DNA from: Zeugodacus cucurbitae
Taxonomy: Eukaryota > Arthropoda > Insecta > Diptera > Tephritidae
DNA: 64,000 nucleotides
Assembly: GCF_028554725.1 (NCBI RefSeq)
Contig: NC_071670.1
Location: 37,442,001 to 37,506,000, forward strand
Reading direction: 5' to 3'
Part shown: one piece after another, positions 23,001-35,329 of the stretch
Layout: each line of letters starts with the position of its first letter
Numbering within the stretch: position 1 is the first letter of the stretch
Made by a program: the position numbers and the translations under genes
Notes under the pieces: generated by a model
Databases searched by the model: none
Told to the model about the DNA's origin: nothing
Seen by the model: the letters and a program-made list of their open reading frames with translations, nothing else

Positions 23001-26000
23001 CTGAGCCTAATGCCTATGGTCTATTAAAAATTCTCTAACATTTCAGAAATCCTAAATAATTAATTTCAAATTAGTGAGTAATCGAATTTTTGCATGAGAG
23101 ATTTTATAAAGAAGTGGAGCATGTATGGTCAGAGTAAGCTGATGGGATATGAAATATGATAGTTTCTTTGTAAATAAGAATTTTTGTGTGTGTAGGATAA
23201 AGTGTGAGCAACAAAAAAAATAAGATTTCAAAGATTTCATATTGATCATAAATATATTGTCTATTATAATAGAATTCATAATAAATACATTGTTTTAAAA
23301 TAACTATTTTCAATTTATTTTCAGGTAATTAAATCGACACTAATTTAGCTGCCATCAAAAGTCTCTTACTGTGAAAAGTTATAAGGTAATAATTAAATTA
23401 TTTTCATTTTCAAATTTTCCTTACAAAATAAGAAATTCCCTTTTATTATTAATTCCATTATAATTGTATTTTCGGCAAAACTAATTTGACTTTACTATAC
23501 GTAGAAATTGAGTTTAGTCTTCTAAACTTAAAATATTCCGGTTACATTAATGTAAAGCTCGTATAGTCGTACATAGTCGTACAAGAAAGTAAGGAATACA
23601 CTACTTTAGGAGTGTATTGTTATTGAATAGCTAGGATCCTCTATATATAGTCCAATGATCGATTTACAGCAATACGCAATCAGTGCTGATGACCACTGGC
23701 ATAACTTTTGGATATTGAAGAAAATATTGAAGGCAAAGTGACTTGCTCCGTAATGATTAATCGTTAAAATTCAAATGATCGAGCAGATCTCAAAAGCTTT
23801 GACAATTTATATAAGAACGCGTACTAGAGTTAATAAACAGATTAATAAAAATCTTTTAATTTTTCCATATCTAGTTTAGTGATTCTTTTAGATAGTAGAT
23901 TATGAGCCAACAATATTTTTCAACGGTGTGAATATGTCATATAAGATACATCAATAAATTTTGCCTATTCCAAACAATGAACTCCTATAAAACTTCCAAA
24001 AGGCTGATAATCACACATTATTAGAAAATATATAATTTAAAAGTTAATATGAAAAAAAGGTTGCATTCCACTATATACTTACTAATAAACCACATGATTC
24101 ATCACTATAAGAGTTGGTTATTTCACACTTTTTCTGCACTACTCTCAGTGCATAGCATGGTGTGGTAGTCAGCTCTTAATCACATTCCATATAAAGTTCC
24201 TTTGAATAGTTCATCTTATTTTACATACTTAAACAATATATATTTTGAATATTTTGTTAGGGTCAATATTTGAGAAGATTCTTCCAAAAATGAAATAAAT
24301 ATATTATATCTATTGGCTTTAATCTGATGGCATATATTTATGTAAAACTCGTTAAACAGTTTAAAAAAACTTATACAAAAAGTGGTATTAATAGCCGAGA
24401 TCTATCTATTTGATAGATTTACCTCGCATACATCACATAAATTTAAATCATTAAATGAAAAAAGATGAGGTCATTCCGAAGTTTCCATATAACAAATATG
24501 ATTTCCTACATAACCGGTTGATTTTAGAAGAGCCATATACAACACCTATCCTTATAAGTTTAGCATCTTATTCAGGGGTGTATCCAATATTTTGATTTGC
24601 GATTTCTTCTGCTACCCATGTATTTCATGACTCGCTTATAAAAACATAATTAATTTTTGGTCCTTTTCAAATAACACTCCAATGTTCAAAAATAAACAAT
24701 ATTAATAAAATATAAGCGACTGGAGCAATATTTGCTATATCCGTTTGTAAACATCTCGGTTCATTATGTGTTACACATCACGTATCCAATTTACGAATTC
24801 ATTTTTCTTTTTAAGTCATAATGTGCATTCGCGGATGGTGTGAGTGGGAATTGGTGTTTGGATGTAAGACCAAAGTGTATGATTTTTGATGATTTCATTA
24901 TGTTGTTAATATATTTTTGCTTGGCTGAACCAGAAAGTAAAAGTCGCAAGCCATTTCCTTAGTGGTTCACAAATTTATATAGTTGTGGTACTGAGTACAT
25001 ATAAATATATATGTATGTATATATTGTAGTTTATAAATAAATATGAGACTATGCATTAAGTTTACGTCATACTATGTTGTGTTGTGTTGAAACGTACGCG
25101 AATATTTCTTCAGTAAGTCACGAAAGTTTGGCCGCAAGTTTCAGCGATGACAAACATTTAACAAATGTTGCCGAAAATATTATGACGTTATGTCGGCAAT
25201 ATGTTACCAGTTAATTGCGCAAAAACATACGTCTATACGTAAACGTAAATAAGTATTTTGCGCTAAGTTTGTGTCACAACCTAAAAGTTAGTGTACGAAA
25301 ATTGGTTATTAAGTAGATGCCACATATATATATATATATATGTTTGTATATAGAATGGCAAGTGATGAAACATGCTTATGCAACACATGTACTTGTAGTT
25401 ATGTATGTGTGTGCGTGTTATGTCGCCAAAATGTTGCTGCCTACGTAGTCGATAGACGTGTATTTCCGTTACGAAATGAAGAGCCGCCGAAACTAGCAAT
25501 AACTTGATGAAAGTCATGGAATGAGTTGGCGACAAGTGTTGAGTACGCCGCAAATAAACCAAAAAAAAATTGGTGGAAATATATTGAAAATGCAGAAATA
25601 GAGTGAATGTTGACAGTTGTTGCTGTTGTTGTTAGTAAATACGCAGTTTAATAGCACACACACGCACTTAAATATAGAGCATTTATGGCGTCGGTGTGCG
25701 AGTGTGCCTTAAAGCGCAACTCATTGGCTTTGTCAAACACCAATACAAACATATATATATAAACAGACACATACATACATATATACATATACAAATATAC
25801 CGCACATAATTAACCCGCATGTGTGCAGCGGCAATTCCGCTACAAGTGTTTGCATGTGCGATTAAGTTCCTGCCTTGCCGGAAGCAGCTACTTGCACATT
25901 ATTAATAAACACTTTGCCATGACAACAACAACAACACCGACAACAAGCAGTAAAGTTGGTTCGAGCAGCAAGTCAGGATATTGAAATGGCAGAGGGTGAG

Positions 26001-26932
26001 AGCGTAGTGATAAGATTTTCTCGGTGAATGAACCGAACGACAGCGTCGAGGCAAACAAATGAAGTGTCGAGCCTGCTGTGTTGTGCTATGTGAAGGCATG
26101 ATGTGCTAAAATAAATTGCTGTCAAGTTTGTTGGTATGTGTAATGCATACACATATATATACTTAGCTATGAAGGATTTAGCATTTACATTTTTATATTT
26201 ATATTATTCATATGTATATGTGACACATACTGGTGTTGCGTAGCATTTTGATGAATCAATGACAGAAGTGTCACTTGCAGCATTCATATGTGACAGCTCG
26301 AAGCAACTGTCGCTGACAATGAACGAGCAGGCGTATGTGGGCGTGTGTCAAATATACTAGATATACATTTTTAATGTCTGAGGAGTCGTATATTCACGCG
26401 TACACTTTCAGCACAGTTGAGCAGTTAGTTATTTCTACATATACGAGTGTATTAAAATGTCTCTTCAGCCACAAAGCATGATATGCTGGTTAATTTTAGT
26501 TTGTCACAGAAATTATTTCAGACACGCAATCAATATTTTTACTTGGCATTGTGTATTAAATTGGGGATATTTATTTATTGTAATTACATGTCTTGCTGAA
26601 AAATTCGTTTTGGTTGAAAACGAATGCATTATGAATAATAAAATAATTCACTTGGTCGCTTCGGTGCTTCTTTAGGGTTCTACGAGCCACACCAATTCGA
26701 ATACGAAGGCTAATTATCGGAAATTTGTCCTAAAACTTGTATTCATCGAAACAGTAATAGATCTCATTTCGCAGATTTTCTAACATACCTATATAGTTCG
26801 TACTTTTGAAGTATTAATATTTAGCACACAAGCATTCCTGCTTCGGATTTCAGTCATCTTACGAGGTGCTCGTTACTGTCTAACTAACTATAAAAGATTA
26901 TCTTAGAGCATTAGAGCAATCAATTTGAATCT
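23001..26932. other. Long AT-rich stretch without recognised gene
   Basis: Almost four kilobases with no supported coding sequence. Contains an (AT)n tract at 25323-25341, a CA run near 25657-25667, ACAT runs near 25768-25790 and ACAACAACAACA near 25922-25934. The only frames are short. Confidence 0.55.
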
Positions 26933-26933
26933 T

Positions 26934-27842
26934 TATACTCTCGCAACAAAGTTGTTACGAGAGTATTATAGTTTTATTCACATAACGGTTGTAAAGTAAA
27001 GTTCAAATCCGGATTCTGTCTGTCCGTCCGTGCAAGCAGTGACTTGAGTAAAAATTGAGATATCTTGATGAAACCTGGAAGACGTATTTCTTGGCACCAT
27101 AAGAAGGTTAAGTTCGCAGATGGGCGTAATTGGACTACTGCCACACCCACAAAATGGCGAAAACCGAAAACCCATAAAATGCCAAAAATAAAGCTATGGA
27201 AATAAAATTTAGTATGAAGGATCGCACTATGAAGAGGCATATGTGGATGTAATTTGTTTGAGGAAGTCGGCGTGGCCCCGCCCCTTAAGAGTCGTTTCTT
27301 TTAGGTACTACCTTATACAGTCCAAAAATGGAGGAAATCGGATTATAACCACGCCCATACAAAGGTTATGTTGAAAACTACTAAAAATGCTTTAGTTCAG
27401 TAAGGAAAACGAACAGAAACCTTAAATTTCATTACAAGAACATAATTTTAAGCTAGCTTTCCAATGAAAATAGTCTAAATCAGTTCACAATCACGCCTAC
27501 TTCACATATACCAGAACTCTGAAGTCGGTCTGAATAGTTTACTTTACAATATATAAAGTTAGTACTAGTGAAGATATCGGAACAGAACTTTGCAAAAATA
27601 CTGGATTTAAATAGTGTCATCGCCCTTCTAAAAATCTTCGAAATCGGTCCATAAGTTTTCAAGACCCTATATATTGAATATGAGGACCTCAGTGCTTTTT
27701 TACCGAAATATAGATAAGTCTCTCAGATATTTTGAAGAAATTCGGAGGGAATATTTTTCTTCTAATAATATGTCTCCGTGCCAAAAATGAGTAAAATCGG
27801 GACATAACTTCATCTATCTCCTATATACCTAATATTAGGGTA
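26934..27842 (+). repeat. Hairpin-ended dispersed repeat, copy D
   Basis: About 0.9 kb. The left end shows the family hairpin intact: ACTCTCGCAACAAAGTTG followed by TTACGAGAGT. Then come the GTCTGTCCGTCCGT run, GATATCTTGATGAAACCTGG, CCACGCCC at 27349-27356 and the AAAATCGGGACATAACTTC module. The final TTGCGAGAGTATAAAATGTT end is missing. It lacks the middle portion found in C. It also preserves uninterrupted the site into which the RTE element jumped in copy F (TAGGTACTACCTTATACAG at about 27302-27320). Confidence 0.82.
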
Positions 27843-29269
27843 GATATTACATTGTTTAGATTTAGAAATACTTGCAAACAATTTTTGAATTCTCGAGGAT
27901 GGCCAAATCAAATCTTCTTTATTAGAGGTTAGTTTTTCGTTTTTTTTTTCTAACTGCTCTTTACGACTTCTTATTTCGATTTATAATGAAAAGAAATTAA
28001 CTATGTCAACTATCAACTTTACTGTATCTGTCGAGTATTTTAGTGCCTTAGAGCTATTACAAACTCCATTTGATGCACAATATTCCAATAGCCTTCTAGT
28101 CCTTTTAGTCCACGAGTACTGCCTCTGGCTATAAATATATTTATAATCACAAGCCATATTAGCTACATAGCTATATTCGAACATTGCTGCCACACCAACG
28201 ATATTTTTAATTCCTCTGTCAGTACTCCACTCCAGTGAGTTCAAAGCTCTCAATAAGCCACTTGCATTCATTCAACTTTGACGAAGCTATTTGCTGCTAC
28301 CACTTGATACACTTTTCCATTCTCTCAAATCACTTTTGAAGTGGCTACCTGTCTGGGGCACAAATGAAAAATGAGTAGGTGCCAGCTACGTATCTATCAG
28401 AGCGAACACTCATCAATATATGTGGATGTATGTATGTATATGCACTCAAATTTTTACAAGCACAAAATTTATACACCGATATACTTGCATACATACCAAC
28501 AAATACCGTTATTGATAGGCAGTTTGTGCGGTAAATTTATGCGCCACATTTAAGTGCTGGAAATTGGTTCACTGAGGTGAATCTTTGATGAACTTAATGC
28601 ATGCAAACAGAAGCCCCCAACCGACCGACAGCGAGAATGGGAGAGGTGGCAACGCCAGCTATTGACAGTTTGCGTGTGTATTTCGGTTAGTACGAGGGGC
28701 CTAAGATTAATCAATAGCGTACATTCGTACGTCTGTATAAAGCTTTGTGGTTAAAAAGCAATTTTTGTTGAGTGGAAATTCCGTTTGAGTGTCTGCGCCT
28801 GTAATCGTCGCAATGAAGCGCAATATTTTTTTGGCTCTTCAAATGCGGATTGCAAATCTATATTTGTATTGCATAAATCAAAAACCTATTCATATTTATG
28901 TATAATGGAGGATCACAGTGACATTTTTTGTGGTTAGTTAGAAATCTGATTTGTACTAGAAAGTGTGTGGGCGTTTGCAATATGAAAATGATAAAGCTGT
29001 GATTTTTTTTAATTAATTCTCATATCAAGTAATGATTTTGATTTTGTAATAATAATTCCAAATATTTAGTCAGGAGAATTTTCGCAATAAGCACAATAAA
29101 TAATTTTTTTGTAGTTTATTATAATAATCGGCCCCCTTTTAATTGGAATTGTGTAATATTCAGCACGAGACCTCTTTCCTTATTTCCCAATTGAGTCATA
29201 TCAGTCAAAAACCACTCAAATAAGGCCCTATTCGGCTCTTGTTATCGTTACTGTTAATGAAAATTAGAT
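27843..29269. other. Unannotated DNA
   Basis: No gene supported. A 96-residue minus-strand frame at 27981-28271 has no recognised domain. Poly(T) at about 27936-27950; TATG-type repeats near 28420-28445. Confidence 0.5.
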
Positions 29270-29585
29270 ATTGTAGATTTTTTTGGAGTTGAATAGGAAA
29301 ACCTCTCGGCCAAATCGATGTAAATTGTATTGTAAAAACCTATCTAAAAATTCATCAAGATCGAAGGAGTGTTAAGAATTGAATTTGAAAAAACGGTTTT
29401 GAGAAAAATACTATACATTTAAAGTTTTGAGTGTCAGTAAAGCTACTTCTTCCGTAAATCAAACCGTATCTCCAAAACTATTATTCGGATCAATTTGAAC
29501 TGTTTTAGATGTTCTAGAGCTAAATGAAGACCGACAAAATCGATTTTTTTGAAGCCGTGAAATCCATATAAACCCTTTAGGTAAT
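29270..29585. repeat. Decayed TTAA-MITE-like fragment
   Basis: The right edge reads CCATATAAACCCTTTAGGTAA, similar to the CCATGTAACCCCTTAA end of the MITE at 13158-13674. The interior holds the shared phrase CCGTATCTCCAAAACTATTA followed by TCGGATCAATTTGAAC (about 29464-29498) and TTCATCAAGATCGAAGG. The left end cannot be placed, so this is a fragment or an old, mutated copy. Confidence 0.4.
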
Positions 29586-29730
29586 TACTTTTCACTGTCA
29601 GTCCCTTGTTGGTTAGTTAACTTTTTGTTTTCGAGGTGTTTAATACTGAAGTCCCTCAACACCGTTTTCCCTTCGTTGTTGATGAAATAGGTATTTCGTT
29701 GTTCTGAATCGGTAGATTGAGTTTATGATA

Positions 29731-29925
29731 TCTACCGTGGCTTTTTTATACAGCCAATCGCAGACAAAGAACGTATATAAAATTACAAATACGGTCTTTG
29801 TCGCAGAGTTGCATTTCATTTTCAAGTCGATTAAAATTCAATTAAAAATTAATGTAGATTTTTATTCTGTATAATAAATCGATTTTAATAAGCGTTTTAA
29901 TCGAGCAGAGGCCGGCTAATTGAGC
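29731..29925 (-). repeat. Inverted repeat, left arm
   Basis: About 190 bp that is repeated in reverse complement at 32042-32220. Shared landmarks are GCAGACAAAGAACGTATAT, TTTGTCGCAGAGTT, AAGTCGATTAAAATTCAATT and GAGCAGAGGCCGG, with the last pointing inward. On the minus strand the segment shows a short frame (residues such as KMKCNSATKTV and FFVCDWLYKKATVD) whose counterpart is frameshifted in the other arm. It may be a transposon end or two separate insertions. Confidence 0.6.
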
Positions 29926-32041
29926 ACAAGGTTAGAACATAAATGGGGACGGAACTGACATGTTTATGAAAGGGATCAGTTGAATGTTCTTCTCAAATTT
30001 GGCAGTGACTTATTAAGGATGGAGTTATCAAATTACTTGATAATTGATATCATTATTGGCTTGAAGTGTTTTGAAAGACTACTTGAGAAGCTTTAAGCTG
30101 TGAGGACATAAGCTTAAACGTCCGTGACAACATCCGTCATAAACGTAATATGAAGCGTTTCGTACTTCGGCTTAGGACTACAAAAAAGATTTAGTGCGGC
30201 TTACAGGTAATTTCAAGCCACTAGAATGCCATAACTAGTGCTATTCGGAGCAGAATAGAGTCAATTTGAAGCAATTCAGTTTTCTTGCTGGGATTATCAT
30301 ACAAATCTAAAACAGCCACACATATTATAAAAATATGTTTGCCAGTAGAGTCTCCAAAACACCGTCTGCCACTTTGCTGCCACACACAGTTAAGCTGATT
30401 TCTACTAATTTCTACAAAAAAATTAGTGCTTTCACTCTTCCATTTCTACATTTTCTTTTTAATTTATTCGATTCGACAGCACAGTACTGGCACAAAATTT
30501 TGCGGTATTGCAAGTGATTCTGGAGAAAAAACAAAAACGGAAAAGGCACACATGCGCAAGCAAATGATTGCCGACGTGTAACCAATTTGTTGGTCTGTGT
30601 GTCTGTGTGTGTTTGCCATCTGCAGTTTGTGTCAGAATTGTGATTTCTTTAGATCTCCTCTTGTTCTAATACCCATAAATAGCGGTTTTTATGTATTCTG
30701 TCTGTCTGTCTGTTGCCTGCAATCGAAGGGCCAACAAGAGCGCCTACAGTGGACTAAGTAGAGAGCACATGAGTGGGCACTCAACCACAAAAACTCTTAA
30801 CACGTGTGCGCAAATGTAACTGGCATTATATATATATGTGTGTACCTCAATAAGTGTGTATTAGGCATGTGCTTGTAAGAGGACACACATGAAAGCACGC
30901 ACTCAATCTTACTTAGAGAGCTTTTTTTGTTTTTTTCTTTTTTTGTTTCATTGTCGACACATTTTTCCGCATATCAACCTTTTCGATGCCTTTTCCAATT
31001 GACCTGCAAATGAGTGTGCCGAAGGGAAAAAACCAAAACAAATACAACAAAAACTGTCAGTGGGCTATTATTGGCTTGGCATTTTTTCCTTTACTTTTTG
31101 CTTTATCCTAACTGTTTGCTAAGTGTTTGTGTGTGTGTGTGTGTGTCGTTTCACTTACACATGCTCACTAAAAATTAATTACACGCACGTTATTAACTGG
31201 TATGTGCTAATAGGATAATGTATGGCTTGAATAATTTTTATGCTCATTTTCATATCAGCACAAAAATGTTACGCCACAGAAGATCCCTTTCTATTAATTT
31301 AAGCGCATTAGAAGCTGATATGGAGTTATGCGTAAAGTGCTTCGTTTTTTGTTTTGGTTTTTGCTTTTGCTTCATGAGCAAAGAGCATTAAAATCACTAA
31401 TATAACCAAATTCCATGCTTGACTTTATTGCGTTATTTATACAAGGATTATTTTGTATATATGTAAGTGTCATATATGTCACATATGTATATATGTATAT
31501 ATGTATTTAATATAAATATATTATATAAGTACCATTTTGTGTTTATTTATGCCTGCAAATACGTTTTAATATTCATAATTTCATGAATCGAGTATGATCT
31601 CTGCATTTTTTCGCATAAGTTTTGGTATTTAATAATTGCTCCATAAATAATGTGATAATTGATATTAGTTGCATCAATTAAAAATTTATGTTAATTGAAT
31701 TAGACGCTGAATTTGTTAAAAAACTAAATTAAAGTTGTATGAAAGTAGATTTTTTATATTTGCGGCGCTTGCTCATTAATATCCTTTTTAATGCCATTAA
31801 TAATAATTTTGTGTATCGAGACAATTACTTTCATTTGGTTTTAGCTTAATTTAACAGACCAAAAATGGCTAAAAGCATTGCCCTATAAACCAAAATCTCA
31901 TAATATTAAAATTTTATTTTTATTGTATTTTCAAAATAAATCTTCTATTTAAGATTTGAAAAATAAAACCTGAGTGGCAAGTGATGACTTGAGTGCATTA
32001 TAAAATATAAGCCTTATTGCGTTTTTAGACAGGAGCTAATT
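29926..32041. other. Interior between the inverted repeats
   Basis: Two kilobases with no transposase or other domain. Features are a TGTCTGTCTGTCTG run near 30698-30712, a (GT)9 tract at 31129-31146, T-rich runs near 30925-30945 and repeated ATATGTATATATG near 31480-31500. It resembles ordinary AT-rich flanking DNA more than a transposon interior. Confidence 0.45.
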
Positions 32042-32220
32042 GATCAATTATCCGGCCTCTGCTCGATCGATTTACCATACAAACAAAATAAAATCAACAT
32101 TTATTTTCAATTGAATTTTAATCGACTTAAAAATGAAATGGAACTCTGCGACAAACTCGTACGATATACGTTCTTTGTCTGCGCTTGGCTGAATTTTTTG
32201 ATAAAAAAGCTACAGTAGAT
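32042..32220 (+). repeat. Inverted repeat, right arm
   Basis: Reverse-complement counterpart of 29731-29925, reading inward-to-outward TTATCCGGCCTCTGCTCGAT, then AATTGAATTTTAATCGACTT and ATACGTTCTTTGTCTGCGC. Divergence from the left arm is visible throughout (small indels), so the pair is not recent. Confidence 0.6.
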
Positions 32221-32411
32221 GTCGCTGCTAAAAATATTAATCAACTGATGAAACTTACCAACTTATGAAAAGCAAAAACAAAAATGTATATCTACTGATC
32301 GGTTATCATATAGCTGGCAGTATAAAAGGCAAAAAAGGGTTTCTCAATAAAAATTTTAATTCATCAATTAATTTGATTGTCTAAAAACGCTATTAGTTTA
32401 CAGCTCAATTC

Positions 32412-32560
32412 TGATCGAATTAGAATTACTGAACTGTTGTTGCTACAGTGATCGAATTAGAATTACAGAACTGCTATATGTACTGTGATCGAACAAAAGC
32501 ACTGAATTTCTCTATAGCTACTGTGATCGAACTCAAATTACCGAACTGCTATTGCGATTG
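32412..32560. repeat. Four tandem copies of a 37-bp unit
   Basis: Units start at 32412, 32449, 32486 and 32524, each beginning TGATCGAA and containing a form of AATTAC(A/T)GAACTGCTAT; the third unit is 38 bp and most diverged. A minisatellite of four degenerate units. A noncoding interpretation is preferred, since the period is not a multiple of three and no frame is held. Confidence 0.75.
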
Positions 32561-35329
32561 TAAATCACTGCTATTTACAAAAAATTGATCGTAGTTGCTA
32601 TATGTGATTTTTCAATCACAGTGAAAAAATCACTGGTTGTGAAATATCGCTCATCACTACTGACAATGCTTTTACATTGCGCTAGAGGTCGCTGCAAACA
32701 ACAAATGATTAAAATTTCAGAATTGAGCCAGAAGTTTTCAGTTAATAGCATAACTCCGTAGACTTTGCGAGATGTTTTCACCTCGGTTATAATAATATTG
32801 CATTTATAACTCTATCTGAGTAGATTTTGAGTGGTTTTTAAATAGGATTGATTATGCAACAAATATGCTGTTATATTTCGGAAATTTGAATGGATTGATT
32901 TGGAAGCGAAGTCAGCTTTTTGAAGAAGAAGGTGTTTGTACTTTATTTACAACATCGTTGAATTCAATTGTGGTAAATGAAACGATTTTTCGTTCCCAAT
33001 TTATTGGCCCATTGCTATACCTTACCTTTTACTATACTTTGCACGGCCTTAAAATATCTGTCTCCAACACTTTACGTGTTCAGGTTAACATTAAAACAAC
33101 GTTTCAATGCGACTTACTAAGAATTATTGCTAAGTACCAGCCTTTCCCACAACAATCGAGGCTAAGAAATCGGAACGGGTTTCACGGCGTTGAAAACGTC
33201 AACATTTTCTTTAATTTCTGAGCTAATTATCTGAATCTCACTTCATTTTAGTCCTAACCAACTTGTTTTAACTCTCTTACTGGAGTGACCAAGTTCCGAA
33301 TTTAATTTCCATAAAATTAATAAATATGCAAATTGTCAAATAATGATGTGTCTTCTACTAGTCTAGCCGGACTCATTACTATATATCTTATAATAACTAA
33401 GCATGTGCAGTACAAAATCCTCTCTCTTTGTTATGTCTCTTTGTGAGTTTTCATGCTTCTTATATACGAATGTATGTAGTCATATGTCAAGCTTATCCAC
33501 AATATTGTCACTCTCAACAAAAGTTGTTATTCTTGGCTTCTTCTAAAAAGGATAATTGCTTTCTTTGCAATCTCATCATGTGGAAAATTGTTTTGAAATT
33601 TAATCAAGACAATTGTTTAGGTAGGCTTTGTACAATAACACTACCAAATAGCCATAACGAAGCTAGAGGTGAGATAACAAGAATTTCAAGTCACGACGAG
33701 ACATTTCTAAAATGTCATTAACTCTGTTTATGGGCTGATGCCGTGAATTTTGTATTTCGTGAAGTATGGACTAAAAATAATATTTTTACAAATGACTAGT
33801 GACAAAAATTAAGGGAATATAGCTTGAAAGATAATATAATTTGCTTAACTGCCTACTGCAAGTTTGTGGTATACATCAAGCCTTATATTATTAGACTTCT
33901 CGTCGAGAATCTACTGTAGAAAATATACGCATATTTACCGTGTTTCAATCTGAGTTATTCAATTAATTGAGTGTGGAATAAACTTATTGGAGATGAAGAA
34001 GTCTTAATCTAAACATTCCTTTGGCATTTACATATATTCTTCGCGATTGAATTTTAGTAGGTTAAGATTAGGTGAAATATACAAATAGATAATTTAAATT
34101 TTTGTGCCAATTCGATGATAGATTTTGGGGGGGTATAGTCTTGTTTAGGGGTATGCTACTTTTAATTATCTTTCCAACTCTTCTATAATAAGTAAAGTAG
34201 AAATATTAAATTTTCATTTTTATTACCTTCAGTTGTCATCAAAGCTATATAACATTATCATGCAAATTTTAATTTCATAGCAAAGAATTTCTTTTGTGAA
34301 TCACATTCTGCAAATTACGACTGGATACCAGTTCTATGAGCAAACAACAAAAAAACAAATAAAAGTAAACAAAAACGAACACAAATAAATTCACGAATGA
34401 ATTTCCTTTTTTCTGCTATGGAATGCCGAATAATGCCATAAATTATCGACTGCGAACTATTTGAACAAGCCAAACTGAAATAAAACTACTGCCAGCGTGG
34501 TCACTTGTGTATACAAAGCCATTATTATTATTATTATTATTAATACGGTGGACAACATACCGTAACGCAGGCACACAATGTGGACACAACATAACCGAGG
34601 CCGCGGAGGACATAAAATACCAAAAGCGATGATAACTCATTTTTATGCGCACCGGCCACCCATCCTCTATCGAATTGCTGTTGTGGGTGCGCATATCTAC
34701 AAGCATGCAGCGCTATTAATTAATTTATGACACATAAAACAGCAGCTTTACACTCCCACTTTACACACACAAACATACACATGCACTTGTACTTGCAGCC
34801 ATTATTAAATGTTGGTATTTATGTTTTTAAGGTTTCGTCCCCATAAAGGCTTAATTGTGTTTAGTTGGTCATTTTGGGTATTTAATGCTTGCTGGTGTGT
34901 TTTTTGCTGATGCTTCACTGAAATTAACAGCAATTTGTGATAACGGGTATTTTTTTAACCTTTGGTGTGTTTGTAATCTGGCTCTTTAGTGTTATTTATG
35001 ATAGGCTAGTTGAGTCATATGAAAAATTATATTTGCTTTGGTTTTATTTGCTTGTCTGGCAGTAGAATTTGGTCGGTATTTAAAGCTAAATTTATAGTTT
35101 TTAGTGTATTTAAGTGGGCATTAATTTCATTTTGTGGTGTTTAAAGCTTATTTATTGTAGTTTTTGCCTTCGAAATTCGCCAATGAAGCTTTTATGGCTT
35201 CTAAACTACTTTGATATCGATTTTCTAGAGTAACATTCAGGGACAGTACTTGCAGCTGTTGGTGGTCTATTCGAAATGTGCTTTTCATACTTGCTTTCAA
35301 GATATATTTATTTTTTCTCTAAAATTGTA
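32561..35329. other. Unannotated DNA
   Basis: Frames of 118 residues (32865-33221) and 97 residues (33428-33721) have no recognisable domain. An (ATT)7 microsatellite lies at 34521-34541. A slightly GC-richer patch around 34570-34690 (GAGGCCGCGGAGGAC) is unassigned. Confidence 0.5.

Noticed and set aside
32865..33221. 118-residue frame
   Set aside because: AT-rich, no recognised domain, no flanking gene signals; a chance frame of this length is expected in 64 kb.
34443..34706. Minus-strand frame with a polyasparagine run
   Set aside because: The run is the translation of the (ATT)7 microsatellite at 34521-34541; no other protein feature.
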